Source: CALAED01 sp036555725
GTDB lineage: Bacteria > Actinomycetota > Actinomycetes > Streptosporangiales > Streptosporangiaceae
Assembly: GCA_036555725.1 (NCBI GenBank)
Contig: DATBKU010000037.1
Span: 15,830-79,829 of the forward strand
DNA: 64,000 nt
Direction of reading: 5' to 3'
The notes under the pieces are model-generated. The model saw nothing but the letters and a program-made list of their open reading frames with translations, was not told where the DNA came from and made no database searches. The position numbers were made by a program, and so were the translations under genes. This document shows positions 35,256-44,052 of the stretch, one piece after another; position 1 is the first letter of the stretch; each line of letters starts with the position of its first letter.

Positions 35256-36268
35256 CGGTTCTCCTGGGTCGCGCGCAGCGCGTCCAGGCCGCGCAGCACG
35301 CGCTCAGGGGTGAACGGCATCGCCTCGAGCCGTACGCCGCACGCGTCGAAGATGGCGTTGGCGATGGCCGGGATCGGGGCGTTTGCGGTCATCTCGCCGA
35401 TCCCTTTGGCGCCGTACGGCCCGTTTCCCGCCGGCCGTTCCAAGATCGCGCTGTGCTGGAGCGGGATGTCGGCCGCCGTGGGCATCAGGTACTCGCTGAA
35501 ATCCGTCGGCCCGTGGTCCCGGACGGGATAGTACGGCTCGGTCGTCTCGAACAGCGCATGGGACAGCCCCATCCAGGCGCCGCCCTCGATCTGCTGGGTC
35601 GCCATCGCCGGGTTGAGCGCCCGGCCCATCTCGTAGGTGTTGCGCAGCTCGATCACCTCGACGACCCCGGTCTCGTCGTCCACCTCGACGACGGCGACCG
35701 TGCAGGCGTGCGCCTGGCAGGAATCGGGGTCCATCTCCCCGGTCTCGGGCACCACCGTGCTCGGCTCCTTGAGGTAGATGCCGCGCCCGGACATCGTGCG
35801 CCCGTGCTTGAAGTGCGCGGCCAGCGCCACGTCGGTGACATGGATCTTCTTGTCGGCAACACCCTTCACCATGATGTGGCCGGTGCCGTCGGTCTCGAGG
35901 TCGGCCGGGTCTGCCTCCAACTCCTCGGCGGCGACCTCGAGCATTACCTCGCGTGCCTCCTTGGCGGCCATGATGACGGCGTTCCCCACCCGATGGGTGC
36001 CGCGGCTGGCGAACGTGCCCATGCAGTGCGGCCCGGTGTCGGTGTCGGCGGTGTCGATGAGGACGTTCTCGTACGGCAGGCCGAGCGTCTCGGCGGCGCA
36101 CTGGGCGATGACCGTTTTCAGGCCCTGCCCGAGATCCACCGACGAGAGCGACACCACGAACGTGCCGGTCGTGGTCGAGTGGATCAGCGCCTGGGACGGG
36201 TCGCCGCCGAGGTTCATCCCGGTCGGGTAGTTCACCGCGGCGTAGCCGACCCCGCGCAGCCTGGCCAT
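35252..36268 (-). CDS. Molybdenum hydroxylase large subunit, C-terminal half (separate gene)
   Basis: A 338-residue protein equal to the second molybdopterin-binding part of xanthine dehydrogenase/CoxL-type subunits. It contains SSVDLGQGLKTVIAQCAAET, FASRGTHRVGNAVIMAAKE and GPYGAKGIGEMTANAPIP, where the Glu of GIGE is the catalytic base. ATG 36268 shares one base with the upstream stop (TGATG) and has a strong GGGAGGGG six bases upstream, so a dedicated translation start exists. With its partner (461 residues) it adds up to the normal length of about 800. The two halves must associate to form one active site. Confidence 0.85.
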   Translation of the reverse strand: MARLRGVGYAAVNYPTGMNLGGDPSQALIHSTTTGTFVVSLSSVDLGQGLKTVIAQCAAETLGLPYENVLIDTADTDTGPHCMGTFASRGTHRVGNAVIMAAKEAREVMLEVAAEELEADPADLETDGTGHIMVKGVADKKIHVTDVALAAHFKHGRTMSGRGIYLKEPSTVVPETGEMDPDSCQAHACTVAVVEVDDETGVVEVIELRNTYEMGRALNPAMATQQIEGGAWMGLSHALFETTEPYYPVRDHGPTDFSEYLMPTAADIPLQHSAILERPAGNGPYGAKGIGEMTANAPIPAIANAIFDACGVRLEAMPFTPERVLRGLDALRATQENR

Positions 36269-37653
36269 CAGAGCCCCTCCCGTGCGGTGGACGACATGCG
36301 GCGATAGGCAGCGGGCAGTTCGTGCCCGGCGAGCTCGGCGGCTTTCTGGATCACCTCGACCAGCGCGGTGCCCTCGGCGACCTTGCGGTGCGCCTTCATG
36401 TCGCCGTCGCGGTACGCGTTGATCAGCCGCAGCTGGAGCGGATCCATGTCCAGCTCGCGGGCGACGCGGTCCATCTGCGACTCCAGCGCGAAGTCGCCGA
36501 TGGTGACGCCGAACCCGCGCATCGCACTCGACGGCGTGCGGTTGGTGAACACACAGTGAGCGTCCACCCACACGTTCGGAACGGAGTACGGACCGGGCAT
36601 GTGCGCGGCCGCCTTGGTGGTGCCGTACGGGCTGTGCCGGGCGTAGGCGCCGGCGTCGACGTACAGCGTGATCTTGCGCGCCACGATCCGGCCGTCGTTC
36701 ATCACCCCGTCCTTGATGTAGAACCGCTCGGCCGCCCGCGGGGACGAGACCTGCATCTCCTCGGCTCGGTTGTAGACGAACTTCACGGGGCGGTTGGTCG
36801 CCATCGCCGCCACGCAGGCGACCGGCTCGACCATGACGTCGACCTTGCCGCCGAAGCCGCCGCCCACGGTGCCGCCGACGATGCGGAGCTTGTTGAACGG
36901 TGTTTCGAGAATGAGGGCGGTGTTGTCGAGGGTGAAGAAACACGCCTGGGTATCGGAGTGGATGCGGAGCCGTCCGTCCGCCTGTGGGACCACGATGCAG
37001 CCGGTGGTCTCGGTCGGGGCGTGCTCGATCGGCGCGGAGTCGTACCGCCACTCGAAGAGATGATCGGTCTCCGCGAACGCCCGCTCGACGTCGCCGAACC
37101 GGACCCGGCGGCAGTGGTGGCCCTCGTAGGTGAAGTAGTTGCGCCCGTGATACTCGTTGACCAGCGGGGCTCCCTCGGCGAGCGCCTCCTCGACGTCGAA
37201 GACGGCCGGGAGATCCTCGTAGTCGACCCGCACCCTGGCCACCGCGTCGTAGGCGGCGGCCTCGGTCTCGGCGACCACGGCGCAGATCGGCTCGCCCAGG
37301 TACCGTACGGTGCCCTCCGCCAGGATCGGCTCGTCGTCCGGCTCGACGCCGATCAGCTTCAGCGGCGTGAACAGGTTGTTCGGGATGTCGGCGTGCGTCA
37401 CGATCCGGACGACTCCGGGCAGGGCCAGCGCCTCGGTCAGGTCGACGCCGCGGATCCTGGCGTGATGCCGCGCCGAGCGGTGCATCTTGAGATGCAGCAG
37501 CCCCGGCGGGTTGAGGTCTTCGAAGAACTGGGTGCGGCCCGTGACGTGGCCGAGCGCGTCCGAGCGCCGTACCACCGAGCCGATGACGTTGAACTCATCG
37601 TCGCGCTCGGCGGCGAAGTACGACTTGTCGATGGGGGCCGGCCGGAACGTCAT
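36268..37653 (-). CDS. Molybdenum hydroxylase large subunit, N-terminal half (separate gene)
   Basis: A 461-residue protein covering the a/b hammerhead and first molybdopterin-binding domain of XDH/CoxL proteins. It has GHVTGRTQFFEDLNPPGLLH, GTVRYLGEPICAVVAETEAA, GGTVGGGFGGK (the Moco loop) and SSAMRGFGVTIGDFALESQM. It stops at TGA 36268-36270 in the linker before the second domain, immediately followed by the C-terminal gene. The start ATG 37653 overlaps the iron-sulfur subunit by ATGA. Together with the FeS and FAD subunits it should hydroxylate a heterocycle or aldehyde at molybdenum. The substrate is unknown; purine-like compounds fit the amidohydrolase neighbour. Confidence 0.87.
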   Translation of the reverse strand: MTFRPAPIDKSYFAAERDDEFNVIGSVVRRSDALGHVTGRTQFFEDLNPPGLLHLKMHRSARHHARIRGVDLTEALALPGVVRIVTHADIPNNLFTPLKLIGVEPDDEPILAEGTVRYLGEPICAVVAETEAAAYDAVARVRVDYEDLPAVFDVEEALAEGAPLVNEYHGRNYFTYEGHHCRRVRFGDVERAFAETDHLFEWRYDSAPIEHAPTETTGCIVVPQADGRLRIHSDTQACFFTLDNTALILETPFNKLRIVGGTVGGGFGGKVDVMVEPVACVAAMATNRPVKFVYNRAEEMQVSSPRAAERFYIKDGVMNDGRIVARKITLYVDAGAYARHSPYGTTKAAAHMPGPYSVPNVWVDAHCVFTNRTPSSAMRGFGVTIGDFALESQMDRVARELDMDPLQLRLINAYRDGDMKAHRKVAEGTALVEVIQKAAELAGHELPAAYRRMSSTAREGL

Positions 37654-38153
37654 CGGGCCACCCGCTCTATGGACGGCGTCGCCGTCGCGCGCCGGCGGGC
37701 CGCGTCCAGGATCGCGTTCACGATGGACCGGTAGCCCGTGCAGCGGCAGACGTTGCCGGAGATCGCCTCGGCAACGTCGGCCTCGCTCGGGTCGGGGTTG
37801 GTTTCCAGCAGGGCCTCGGCGGCCATGATCATCCCGGCCGTACAGAAGCCGCACTGGGTGGCGAAGTTGTCGACGAAGGAACTTTGTACCTCGTCCAGTT
37901 CGCCGTCGGCGGCGACGCCCTCGAGGGTCTGCACGGCGCCGCCCTCGATGGTCTCGACGGCCACCAGGCAGGACGGCACGGCCCTGCCGTCGACGCGGAC
38001 CGTGCAGGTGCCGCAGCCGCCCTGCGCGCAGCCGCGCTTGGCCGCCGTGAGGCCGAGGGAGTCGCGCAGCGCGGACAGCAGAGAGTCTCCGGGCCTGGCG
38101 ATGAACTCTCGTTCCGTGGCGTTGACGACGAGCGACACGATCTTCGACGCCAT
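37650..38153 (-). CDS. Molybdenum hydroxylase [2Fe-2S] subunit (CoxS/XdhC-type)
   Basis: A 167-residue iron-sulfur subunit with both clusters. The plant-ferredoxin type is KRGCAQGGCGTCTVRVDG with a later Cys in VPSC. The alpha-helical type is FVDNFATQCGFCTAGMIM with NVCRCTGYRSIVNAI. It passes electrons from molybdenum to the FAD subunit. It is coupled by ATGA to the large-subunit N-half and lies 58 bp after the FAD subunit. Length and motifs are standard for the family. Confidence 0.95.
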   Translation of the reverse strand: MASKIVSLVVNATEREFIARPGDSLLSALRDSLGLTAAKRGCAQGGCGTCTVRVDGRAVPSCLVAVETIEGGAVQTLEGVAADGELDEVQSSFVDNFATQCGFCTAGMIMAAEALLETNPDPSEADVAEAISGNVCRCTGYRSIVNAILDAARRRATATPSIERVAR

Positions 38154-38211
38154 GGCCGCCTCCTTTCCGTGGGGATGGTTTGCGCGACCCGGGGTGGGAT
38201 TGTCGGCGCCG

Positions 38212-39021
38212 TCAGTCGGGGCCGAGGAAGGCGCGGCGCAGATGGACGGGTAGCACGCGGGTCCGGTACCAGACGCTCGCGTACGCGTCGTCGAACGGCT
38301 CGATGTCCGTCCGTGCGGCCCGGCCGGCCTCGTCGAGCACGTCGTGCGTCAGGGGCCGGCCGACCAGAGCGCGTTCGGCGGCGGCCGCCCGGACCGGACG
38401 GGGCGCCACCCCGCCCAGCGCGATCCGTACCGAGGCGACGACTCCGGACGCGAGCACTGCCACGGCCGCGACGGTCACGATCGACGCCGAGTTCAGCCGG
38501 CGGCGCATGGCCTTGTGGTAGTACCAGGTGCCGCCCCCCGGCAGCGGCACCTGGACGGCCTGGACGAGCTCGCCTGCGGCGATCCCCGCGGTCAGCACGT
38601 CCGCCACGGCGGCGACGCGGAGCCCGCCCGGGCCGGCGATCTCGCAGGTGGCGTCGAGCGCGAGCAGGCAGACGGCGAGGTCTCCGTACGGCTGCGCGAC
38701 GAACAGGTTGCCGCCGACCGTCGCGAGGTTCCGTACCGCCGGGGACGCGATCGACCGGACGGCAGGGCGGAGGAAGCCCAGCGCGGGATGCGCCTCGATG
38801 GCCGACAAGGTGGTGGCCGCGCCGATCCCGGCCGTCCCCTCGCTCACCCGGATGGCGTCGAGCCCGGCCCGCCGCAGGCTGACCCACTCCGGCTCGATCG
38901 CGCCGCCGTTGTTCACCAGCGGCATGACGACGGTGCCGCCACCCATGACCCGGCCTCCGGCGGCGACCAGGGCGGCCGCCGTCTCGGCCGACTCCGGCAC
39001 ATGGACTGCCCGGACGGTCAT
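38212..39021 (-). CDS. Molybdenum hydroxylase FAD-binding subunit (CoxM-type)
   Basis: A 269-residue flavoprotein subunit. The FAD loops are AAGGRVMGGGTVVMPLVN near residue 22 and VRNLATVGGNLFVAQPYGDL near 97, followed by the CO-dehydrogenase flavoprotein C-terminal domain. It accepts electrons from the FeS subunit and delivers them to an outside acceptor. It is the first gene of the five-gene operon (FAD, FeS, Mo-N, Mo-C, amidohydrolase). Its promoter region carries two overlapping palindromes shared with the divergent GntR regulator. Confidence 0.93.
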   Translation of the reverse strand: MTVRAVHVPESAETAAALVAAGGRVMGGGTVVMPLVNNGGAIEPEWVSLRRAGLDAIRVSEGTAGIGAATTLSAIEAHPALGFLRPAVRSIASPAVRNLATVGGNLFVAQPYGDLAVCLLALDATCEIAGPGGLRVAAVADVLTAGIAAGELVQAVQVPLPGGGTWYYHKAMRRRLNSASIVTVAAVAVLASGVVASVRIALGGVAPRPVRAAAAERALVGRPLTHDVLDEAGRAARTDIEPFDDAYASVWYRTRVLPVHLRRAFLGPD

Positions 39022-39036
39022 GCCGTCCTCCTGATA

Positions 39037-39058
39037 AATTATCGATAATTGATTATCG
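39037..39058. promoter_or_regulatory. Overlapping palindromes, candidate GntR operator
   Basis: AATTATCGATAATT (39037-39050) is a perfect 14-bp palindrome. It overlaps CGATAAT-TG-ATTATCG (39043-39058), a perfect 7-bp inverted repeat. This AT-rich island lies between the FAD subunit gene and the GntR gene in otherwise GC-rich DNA. That is the expected site for a FCD-type GntR protein controlling both directions. Confidence 0.6.
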
Positions 39059-39147
39059 CTAAAGTATTGGCCGGGTTGCTCCGGTCGTCAACCACCCCGA
39101 GAGAACGGGAAACGATCACCGATGTCCGCGTTGAATACGATTGCGCC

Positions 39148-39816
39148 GTGACCACTAACGTGCCGCACCTGACGCTGTCGCAGCACATCCGCGACTCGCT
39201 GGTCAGCCGCATCGTCTCCGGCGAGATCGAGCCGGGCGAGCGCCTGGTCGAAACCCAGCTCGCGGCGGCGTACGGCACGAGCCAGGCCCCCGTCCGCGAG
39301 GCGTTGCGCGAGCTCGAGGCCATGCGCATGGTCGAGACCCGGCCGCGCCGCGGCACGTACGTACGGCACTTCATCCAGCAAACGCTGCGGGAGAGCTACG
39401 TCGTACGGGCCGCGCTGGAGGAGACGGCCACCCGGCTGGCCATGCTCGCCGGCACCATGCCGCTCGACGCGCTGCGCGCCGAGGTCGCGGCGATGCGGGC
39501 CGCGGCCCGCGACGACGACATCGAGGCGTCCGCCCGGGCCAGCGTCGCCTTCCACCGCCACGTCATCGACGCCGCGCAGAACGAGCTGCTCAAGCTGTCG
39601 TGGGAGGCGCTGCAGATCGAGGCGCGGACGTCGGTCACCATCGTGGCGACCGAGGTGACCCCCGCCGAGATCGCCCACGACCACGCCGTGCTGCTCCAGG
39701 CGATCGAGCGGGGCGACCTCGAGACCGCGTGCCGCGATGCGCGAGACCACCAATGGCACTACGCCGACCTGCCGCACGACGCGCACGGCCGCAACCGTAC
39801 GGCCACGGCGGGCTAG
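39148..39816 (+). CDS. GntR-family (FCD) transcriptional regulator
   Basis: A 222-residue regulator. The winged helix is LTLSQHIRDSLVSRIVSGEI, followed by GERLVETQLAAAYGTSQAPV and REALRELEAMRMVETRPRRG. The FCD domain follows, with helix RESYVVRAALEETATRLA and metal-site His residues in SVAFHRHVIDAAQN and the IAHDHAVLLQAI region. GTG 39148 is chosen because it places the winged helix near the N-terminus; the TTG at 39049 is inside the operator. It is divergent from the molybdenum hydroxylase operon and probably represses it until its organic-acid-like ligand binds. Confidence 0.9.
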   Translation: MTTNVPHLTLSQHIRDSLVSRIVSGEIEPGERLVETQLAAAYGTSQAPVREALRELEAMRMVETRPRRGTYVRHFIQQTLRESYVVRAALEETATRLAMLAGTMPLDALRAEVAAMRAAARDDDIEASARASVAFHRHVIDAAQNELLKLSWEALQIEARTSVTIVATEVTPAEIAHDHAVLLQAIERGDLETACRDARDHQWHYADLPHDAHGRNRTATAG

Positions 39817-39854
39817 GCCCGCTGCCTGGCTCGCAGATAGGGAGGACCGCTGAC

Positions 39855-40145
39855 ATGGCGTTCGTCGTCGCCGCGATCTGGAAGGCCAAGCCCGGCGAGG
39901 CCGGCCGCATCACCGAGGTGATCAAGACGCTGACCCCGCTGTCGCGCGCCGAGCCGGGGAACCTCTTCTACCAGGCCCAGGTCTCCCCCGACGAGCCGGA
40001 GACCTTTCTGCTGTACGAGCAGTACACCGACGCGCAGGCGTACGAGGACCACAAGAACGCGCCGTACTTTCAGCAGCACGTGTTCGGCTACGCGCTGGAC
40101 TACCTCGTCGAACGCAGCGTCCGTACGTACGAAACGATCGACTGA
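39855..40145 (+). CDS. Antibiotic biosynthesis monooxygenase (ABM/quinol monooxygenase) family protein
   Basis: A 96-residue ABM-fold protein. FVVAAIWKAKPGEAGRITEV is the first strand and helix, EPGNLFYQAQVSPDEPETF is typical of putative quinol monooxygenases, and LYEQYTDAQAYEDHKNAPYF holds the conserved His and Tyr region. Members oxidise phenols or quinols without cofactor, or are simply dimeric ferredoxin-like folds. It lies 38 bp after the GntR gene and is likely co-transcribed, which places it in the same catabolic unit as the molybdenum hydroxylase. Confidence 0.87.
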   Translation: MAFVVAAIWKAKPGEAGRITEVIKTLTPLSRAEPGNLFYQAQVSPDEPETFLLYEQYTDAQAYEDHKNAPYFQQHVFGYALDYLVERSVRTYETID

Positions 40146-40161
40146 GTTTCCGGCGGGCCGG

Positions 40162-41580
40162 TCAGGCGGCGTCCACCGCGTCGATGAGGGTGTTGACGGC
40201 GTGGTCGTAGCCGTGCTGGGGCGGTGCGGCATAGCCGATGACGATGCCGTACGGCGATCGCTCCGGCCGGTGATAGTACGCCGAGAGCCCGTCGACCGTG
40301 ACGCCGCGGCCGGCCAGATGATGGAGCAGCGCGGGCTCCGCGGCGCTGCCACCGGGGAGTTGGAGGACTGCGTGCAGGCCGGCCGCGATTCCGGACAGCC
40401 GGGCGTGTGGCAGCCGCCGGGCGACGGCGGCGCCGAGGAGGTCGCGGCGCCGCCGGTACCGGGACCGGCACCGCCGCAGGTGCCGGTCGATCTCGCCGGT
40501 ACGGATGAGGTGCGCGAGGACGAGCTGGTCGATGACGCTGACGTGGGCGGCGTCCCCGTCCATGACCTGCTGGAGTGGCGAGAAGAGGCCGTCGGGCACG
40601 ACGAGCCAGCCGAGCCGCAGGCCCGGCCCGATGGTCTTGCTGGTCGTGCCGACGTAGACGACCCGGTCGGGAGCCATGCCCTGCAGCGCGCCGACGGGCT
40701 GGCGGTCGTAGCGGAACTCGCCGTCGTAGTCGTCTTCGACGATGAACCCCCTGGTGCGGTGCGCCCAGGCGACCAGCCGGGTACGGCGGTCCGGGCGCAG
40801 GGTGACGCCGAGCGGATACTGGTGGGCTGGGGTGGTGACGACCGCGGCGGGCCGGCCGGTGAGCCGGTCGACCTCGAGCCCATCGCCGTCCACCGGGATG
40901 TGGACGGTGTCGAGCCCGGCCCGTTCGGCGAGCAGCCGGTAGTCGCGCGGAAAGGGGTCCTCGAAGGCGACGGCTGCCGCGCCGTCCAGACGCACCGCCT
41001 GGCAGATGAGCCGGAGGGCGTGGGTGAACCCGGCGCAGACGACGATCCGGTCGGGGGTGGTCACTACGCCGCGGGCCCGGCCCAGGTAGTGCGCCAGCGC
41101 CTCTTTGAGGACGGCGTCGCCGGTCGGGTCGGCGTTGCCGAACGCGCTGTTGGGCGCGGTCTGCAGGACCTTGCGGGTGGCGGCGAGCCATGGGCCGCGC
41201 GGAAACAGCGACAGGTCCGGCCGCCCCGGACGTAGATCCACTCCGGCGGCGGGCGGCACGTACAGCTGGGGGAACGGAGTGGCCATGCCGGGCGTACGAG
41301 CGGGTCGGGTGGCGGGTTGCGGCGCGACGTGGACTCCCGATCGCTGCCTGGCCGACAGATATCCCTCGGCGATGAGCTGGTCGTAGGCCTGGGTGACGGT
41401 GCCGCGTGCGACGCCGAGATCGCGGGCGAGCGCTCGCGACGAGGGCAGTGGTGTGCCCGCCGCCAGCCGCCCGTCGCGGACGGCGTCGCGCAGCGCCCGC
41501 TCCAGGCCGGCCCGCAGGCCGTGTGCCCGATCGATCCGCAGGTGCAGGTCCAGCTCGCGTCTGGACCACTGTTCCTCCAT
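40162..41580 (-). CDS. MocR/PdxR-type GntR regulator with aminotransferase domain
   Basis: A 472-residue chimera typical of MocR proteins. The N-terminal winged helix (AVRDGRLAAGTPLPSSRALA, DLGVARGTVTQAYDQLIAEG) spans about 1-85. A fold-type I aminotransferase domain follows, with FGNADPTGDAVLKEALAHYL, DRIVVCAGFTHALRLI, DDYDGEFRYDRQPV and the PLP-lysine block VYVGTTSKTIGPGLRLGW. It senses PLP or a PLP adduct and controls neighbours. It is divergent from a LysE exporter, and the intervening inverted repeat is the expected operator. The partner transporter is its likely target. Confidence 0.93.
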   Translation of the reverse strand: MEEQWSRRELDLHLRIDRAHGLRAGLERALRDAVRDGRLAAGTPLPSSRALARDLGVARGTVTQAYDQLIAEGYLSARQRSGVHVAPQPATRPARTPGMATPFPQLYVPPAAGVDLRPGRPDLSLFPRGPWLAATRKVLQTAPNSAFGNADPTGDAVLKEALAHYLGRARGVVTTPDRIVVCAGFTHALRLICQAVRLDGAAAVAFEDPFPRDYRLLAERAGLDTVHIPVDGDGLEVDRLTGRPAAVVTTPAHQYPLGVTLRPDRRTRLVAWAHRTRGFIVEDDYDGEFRYDRQPVGALQGMAPDRVVYVGTTSKTIGPGLRLGWLVVPDGLFSPLQQVMDGDAAHVSVIDQLVLAHLIRTGEIDRHLRRCRSRYRRRRDLLGAAVARRLPHARLSGIAAGLHAVLQLPGGSAAEPALLHHLAGRGVTVDGLSAYYHRPERSPYGIVIGYAAPPQHGYDHAVNTLIDAVDAA

Positions 41581-41583
41581 GGA

Positions 41584-41607
41584 TCTGGACTATAGGTCTG
41601 GTCCAGA
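41584..41607. promoter_or_regulatory. Inverted repeat between MocR and LysE genes, candidate MocR operator
   Basis: TCTGGAC (41584-41590) and GTCCAGA (41601-41607) form a perfect 7-bp inverted repeat around TATAGGTCTG. It begins 4 bp upstream of the MocR start. A further TCTGG inside the spacer gives the direct-repeat character common at MocR sites. Regulation of both divergent genes is inferred. Confidence 0.55.
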
Positions 41608-41685
41608 AGCTCCGTAGCGTCGTGCATTGAAGACTCCCGGCCTCGCAGGAGGAATGATGCTCTGTCGCCGGCTCGGAGCGCGGCC

Positions 41686-42309
41686 GTGATCGTACGTCCC
41701 GAACTGCTCGCCACCTATCTGGTGACGGTGCTGATCCTGGAGATCATGCCGGGACCCGACATGCTCTTGACCCTCGCCAGCGGGATCCGCGGCGGGCCAG
41801 GGGCCGGGTTCTGCGCCGCGGTGGGCTGCGCGCTGGGCGAGGCCATGCACATCACCGCGGCCGCCGCCGGCCTGGCCGCCCTCTTCCGCACCTCACCCCT
41901 GCTCTACGACGGGACCCGCCTGGCCGGAGTCGGCTATCTGGCGTGGCTCGGCATCCATGCGCTGCGCTCCCGGGGATCGGAGGTCGCCGCACCCGGCGGC
42001 GCGAGCAGCCCTCGCCGCGCGCTGTCGCGGGGAATGGTCGGAAATCTGCTCAACCCGAAGATGGCCGTCTTCACGATCACCTTCCTCCCGCAGTTCGTGG
42101 AACCCGCCCGCGGGCACGTCATCGCGCAGTTCGTCGTCCTCGGCGCGCTGTTCCTCGCGCTGGAGATCGTCATCGACGGCACCGTCGGCCTGCTCGCGGG
42201 CCGTATCGGATCCCTGCTGACCACCCGCGAACGCGGCAGACGCCGCCTCAACACCCTGACCGGCTCGCTTTACCTCGCCCTCGCCACCATGCTGGCGACC
42301 ACACACTAG
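41686..42309 (+). CDS. LysE/RhtB-family amino-acid exporter
   Basis: A 207-residue, six-helix exporter. The N-terminal signature LEIMPGPDMLLTLASGIRGG and GFCAAVGCALGEAMHITAA are diagnostic for LysE/RhtB proteins. GMVGNLLNPKMAVFTITFLP is the second conserved half. It exports amino acids or derivatives by proton exchange. GTG 41686 gives the usual N-terminus. It is divergent from the MocR regulator, which probably induces it. Confidence 0.9.
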   Translation: MIVRPELLATYLVTVLILEIMPGPDMLLTLASGIRGGPGAGFCAAVGCALGEAMHITAAAAGLAALFRTSPLLYDGTRLAGVGYLAWLGIHALRSRGSEVAAPGGASSPRRALSRGMVGNLLNPKMAVFTITFLPQFVEPARGHVIAQFVVLGALFLALEIVIDGTVGLLAGRIGSLLTTRERGRRRLNTLTGSLYLALATMLATTH

Positions 42310-42344
42310 GCAACGCCGGCCACGACCCGTACCGCTGCGGAACG

Positions 42345-43100
42345 CTAGCCGCGGCCGACGAAGGACGGCATGGTCGTGGCCATGATCGTGAGGAACTGGA
42401 CGTTGGCGTCCAGCGGCAGGCCCGCCATGTAGAGAACACCGTCGACGACATGCTCGACGTGCATCACCGGCTCGGGCCTGATCGAGCCGTCGGCCTGCAG
42501 GGTGCCCTGGCTGAAGCCGCCGGTCATCTCGGTGGCGGCGTTGCCGATGTCGATCTGCCCGCAGGCGATGTTGTGCCGGCGGCCCTCCAGCGCCAGCGTC
42601 TTGGTCAACCCGGTCACAGCGTGCTTGGTGGCCGTGTAGGCGGCCGAGTGCGGGCGCGGGGTGTGCGCCGACAGCGAGCCGTTGTTGATGATGCGGCCGC
42701 CCTGCGGCTCCTGCTCCCTCATGATCCGGAATGCTTGCTGGGCGCACAGGAACGAGCCGGTCAGGTTCGTGTCGACGACGGCTCGCCACTGTTCGTGGTC
42801 GACGTCTTCGATGGGCGCCGGTACGCCGAAGATCCCGGCGTTGTTCACCAGCAGATCGAGCCGCCCCCACGCGTCCCGTACGGCCGCGAACAGGGCCGCG
42901 ACCGACTCGGGCGAGGTCACGTCGGCCGGCACGGTCAGCACCTGGCCGTCCGGCCCGTCCGCCGTCTCGCGCAGTGCCTCGGCCCGGCGGCCGGCCAGCG
43001 CGACGCGCCAGCCCGCGCCCAGCAGCCCTCTCGTCACCGCGCGGCCGATACCGGAGCCGGCGCCCGTCACCACGGCCACCCGGCCGGAAGCCTCGTCCAC
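42345..43100 (-). CDS. SDR family oxidoreductase
   Basis: A 251-residue classical short-chain dehydrogenase. It has the NAD(P) motif VVTGAGSGIGRAVTRGLL near residue 11, NNAGIFG, the catalytic Ser in NNGSLSAHTPRPHS and YTATK with the Tyr and Lys of the active site. GTG 43100 is preferred because the frame upstream is Arg/Gly-rich noncoding sequence in the spacer before the methyltransferase stop. It is downstream of the methyltransferase on the same strand with a 41-bp gap. The substrate is unknown. Confidence 0.9.
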   Translation of the reverse strand: MDEASGRVAVVTGAGSGIGRAVTRGLLGAGWRVALAGRRAEALRETADGPDGQVLTVPADVTSPESVAALFAAVRDAWGRLDLLVNNAGIFGVPAPIEDVDHEQWRAVVDTNLTGSFLCAQQAFRIMREQEPQGGRIINNGSLSAHTPRPHSAAYTATKHAVTGLTKTLALEGRRHNIACGQIDIGNAATEMTGGFSQGTLQADGSIRPEPVMHVEHVVDGVLYMAGLPLDANVQFLTIMATTMPSFVGRG

Positions 43101-43141
43101 GAGCCGCCCGCCTTCCAACTCTTTCCCGCTCTTCTCGCGAC

Positions 43142-43972
43142 CTATTTCTTTCTCGCCGCGCCGCCCACCGCCAGGTGGTGCATGGCCTCCGGCAGTTGCG
43201 GATCGCCGAACGCGGGCCGCCACTCGTGGTACGGCACCAGGCCCGGCTCGACCAGGCCGAAGTCACCGAAGTAGGCGAGGATCTCGTCGCGGGTGCGGAA
43301 CCGTCCGGTCCCCAGGTTCTCCGAGAACACCTTCTCCGCTTCGACCGCCATCGCGGCGTAGCGCGGGTTCGCGCCCCCCGGATTGTGGAAGTGGGAGAGG
43401 GCCATATAGCTGCCCGGCGGCAGCGCGTCACGCAGCGTCCGCGCGATGCCCTCCGGGTCCTCTTCGTCTGTCACGTGATGCAGGATGGCGAACAGCAGCA
43501 GCCCGATCGGCCGGTCGAAGTCGAGGAACCCGGTGACCGTCGGATCGCTCAGAATCTCCTCCGGCCGGCGCACGTCGGCCGTGATGACCTCGGTAGCGTC
43601 CGTACGACCCAGGATCGCGCGCGCGTGGACCAGCACCATCGGATCGTTGTCCACGTAGACGACCCGGGCCGACGGCTCGATCGCGTGCGCGACCTCGTGC
43701 ACGTTGCCCTGCGTGGGCAGCCCGGAGCCGATATCGATGAACTGATGGATCCCCGCCTCGGTCACCAGGTAACGCACGACCCGCCGCAGGAACGCGCGGT
43801 TGCCGCGCGCGCCGGCCTCGGCCGGCATGACCTGATGCGACAGCTCCGCCACCTGCCGGTCGATGGCGAAGTTGTCCTTGCCGCCCAACGTGTAGTCGTA
43901 GACCCGGGCGATGTTGGGCCTGCTGATGTCGAGCCCTGCGGGAACCCGCTCGTCACTGGCCGCCACGGCCAT
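43142..43972 (-). CDS. SAM-dependent methyltransferase (DUF574/Methyltransf_19)
   Basis: A 276-residue protein of an actinomycete-specific family. DISRPNIARVYDYTLGGKDN is the family hallmark. It is followed by QFIDIGSGLPTQGNVHEVAH (SAM motif I), VVYVDNDPMVLVHARAIL (acidic loop) and YMALSHFHNPGG. Family members occur in dozens of copies per genome with unknown substrates. ATG 43972 follows GGAAGAGGAG. It may be co-transcribed with the SDR gene downstream. Confidence 0.92.
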   Translation of the reverse strand: MAVAASDERVPAGLDISRPNIARVYDYTLGGKDNFAIDRQVAELSHQVMPAEAGARGNRAFLRRVVRYLVTEAGIHQFIDIGSGLPTQGNVHEVAHAIEPSARVVYVDNDPMVLVHARAILGRTDATEVITADVRRPEEILSDPTVTGFLDFDRPIGLLLFAILHHVTDEEDPEGIARTLRDALPPGSYMALSHFHNPGGANPRYAAMAVEAEKVFSENLGTGRFRTRDEILAYFGDFGLVEPGLVPYHEWRPAFGDPQLPEAMHHLAVGGAARKK

Positions 43973-44052
43973 CTCCTCTTCCCGGCGCCTACTCCCCCAT
44001 CACTGCCCGCATCGTATCCACCCGTACGTACAAACCAGGGCGGAAGCCGCGG

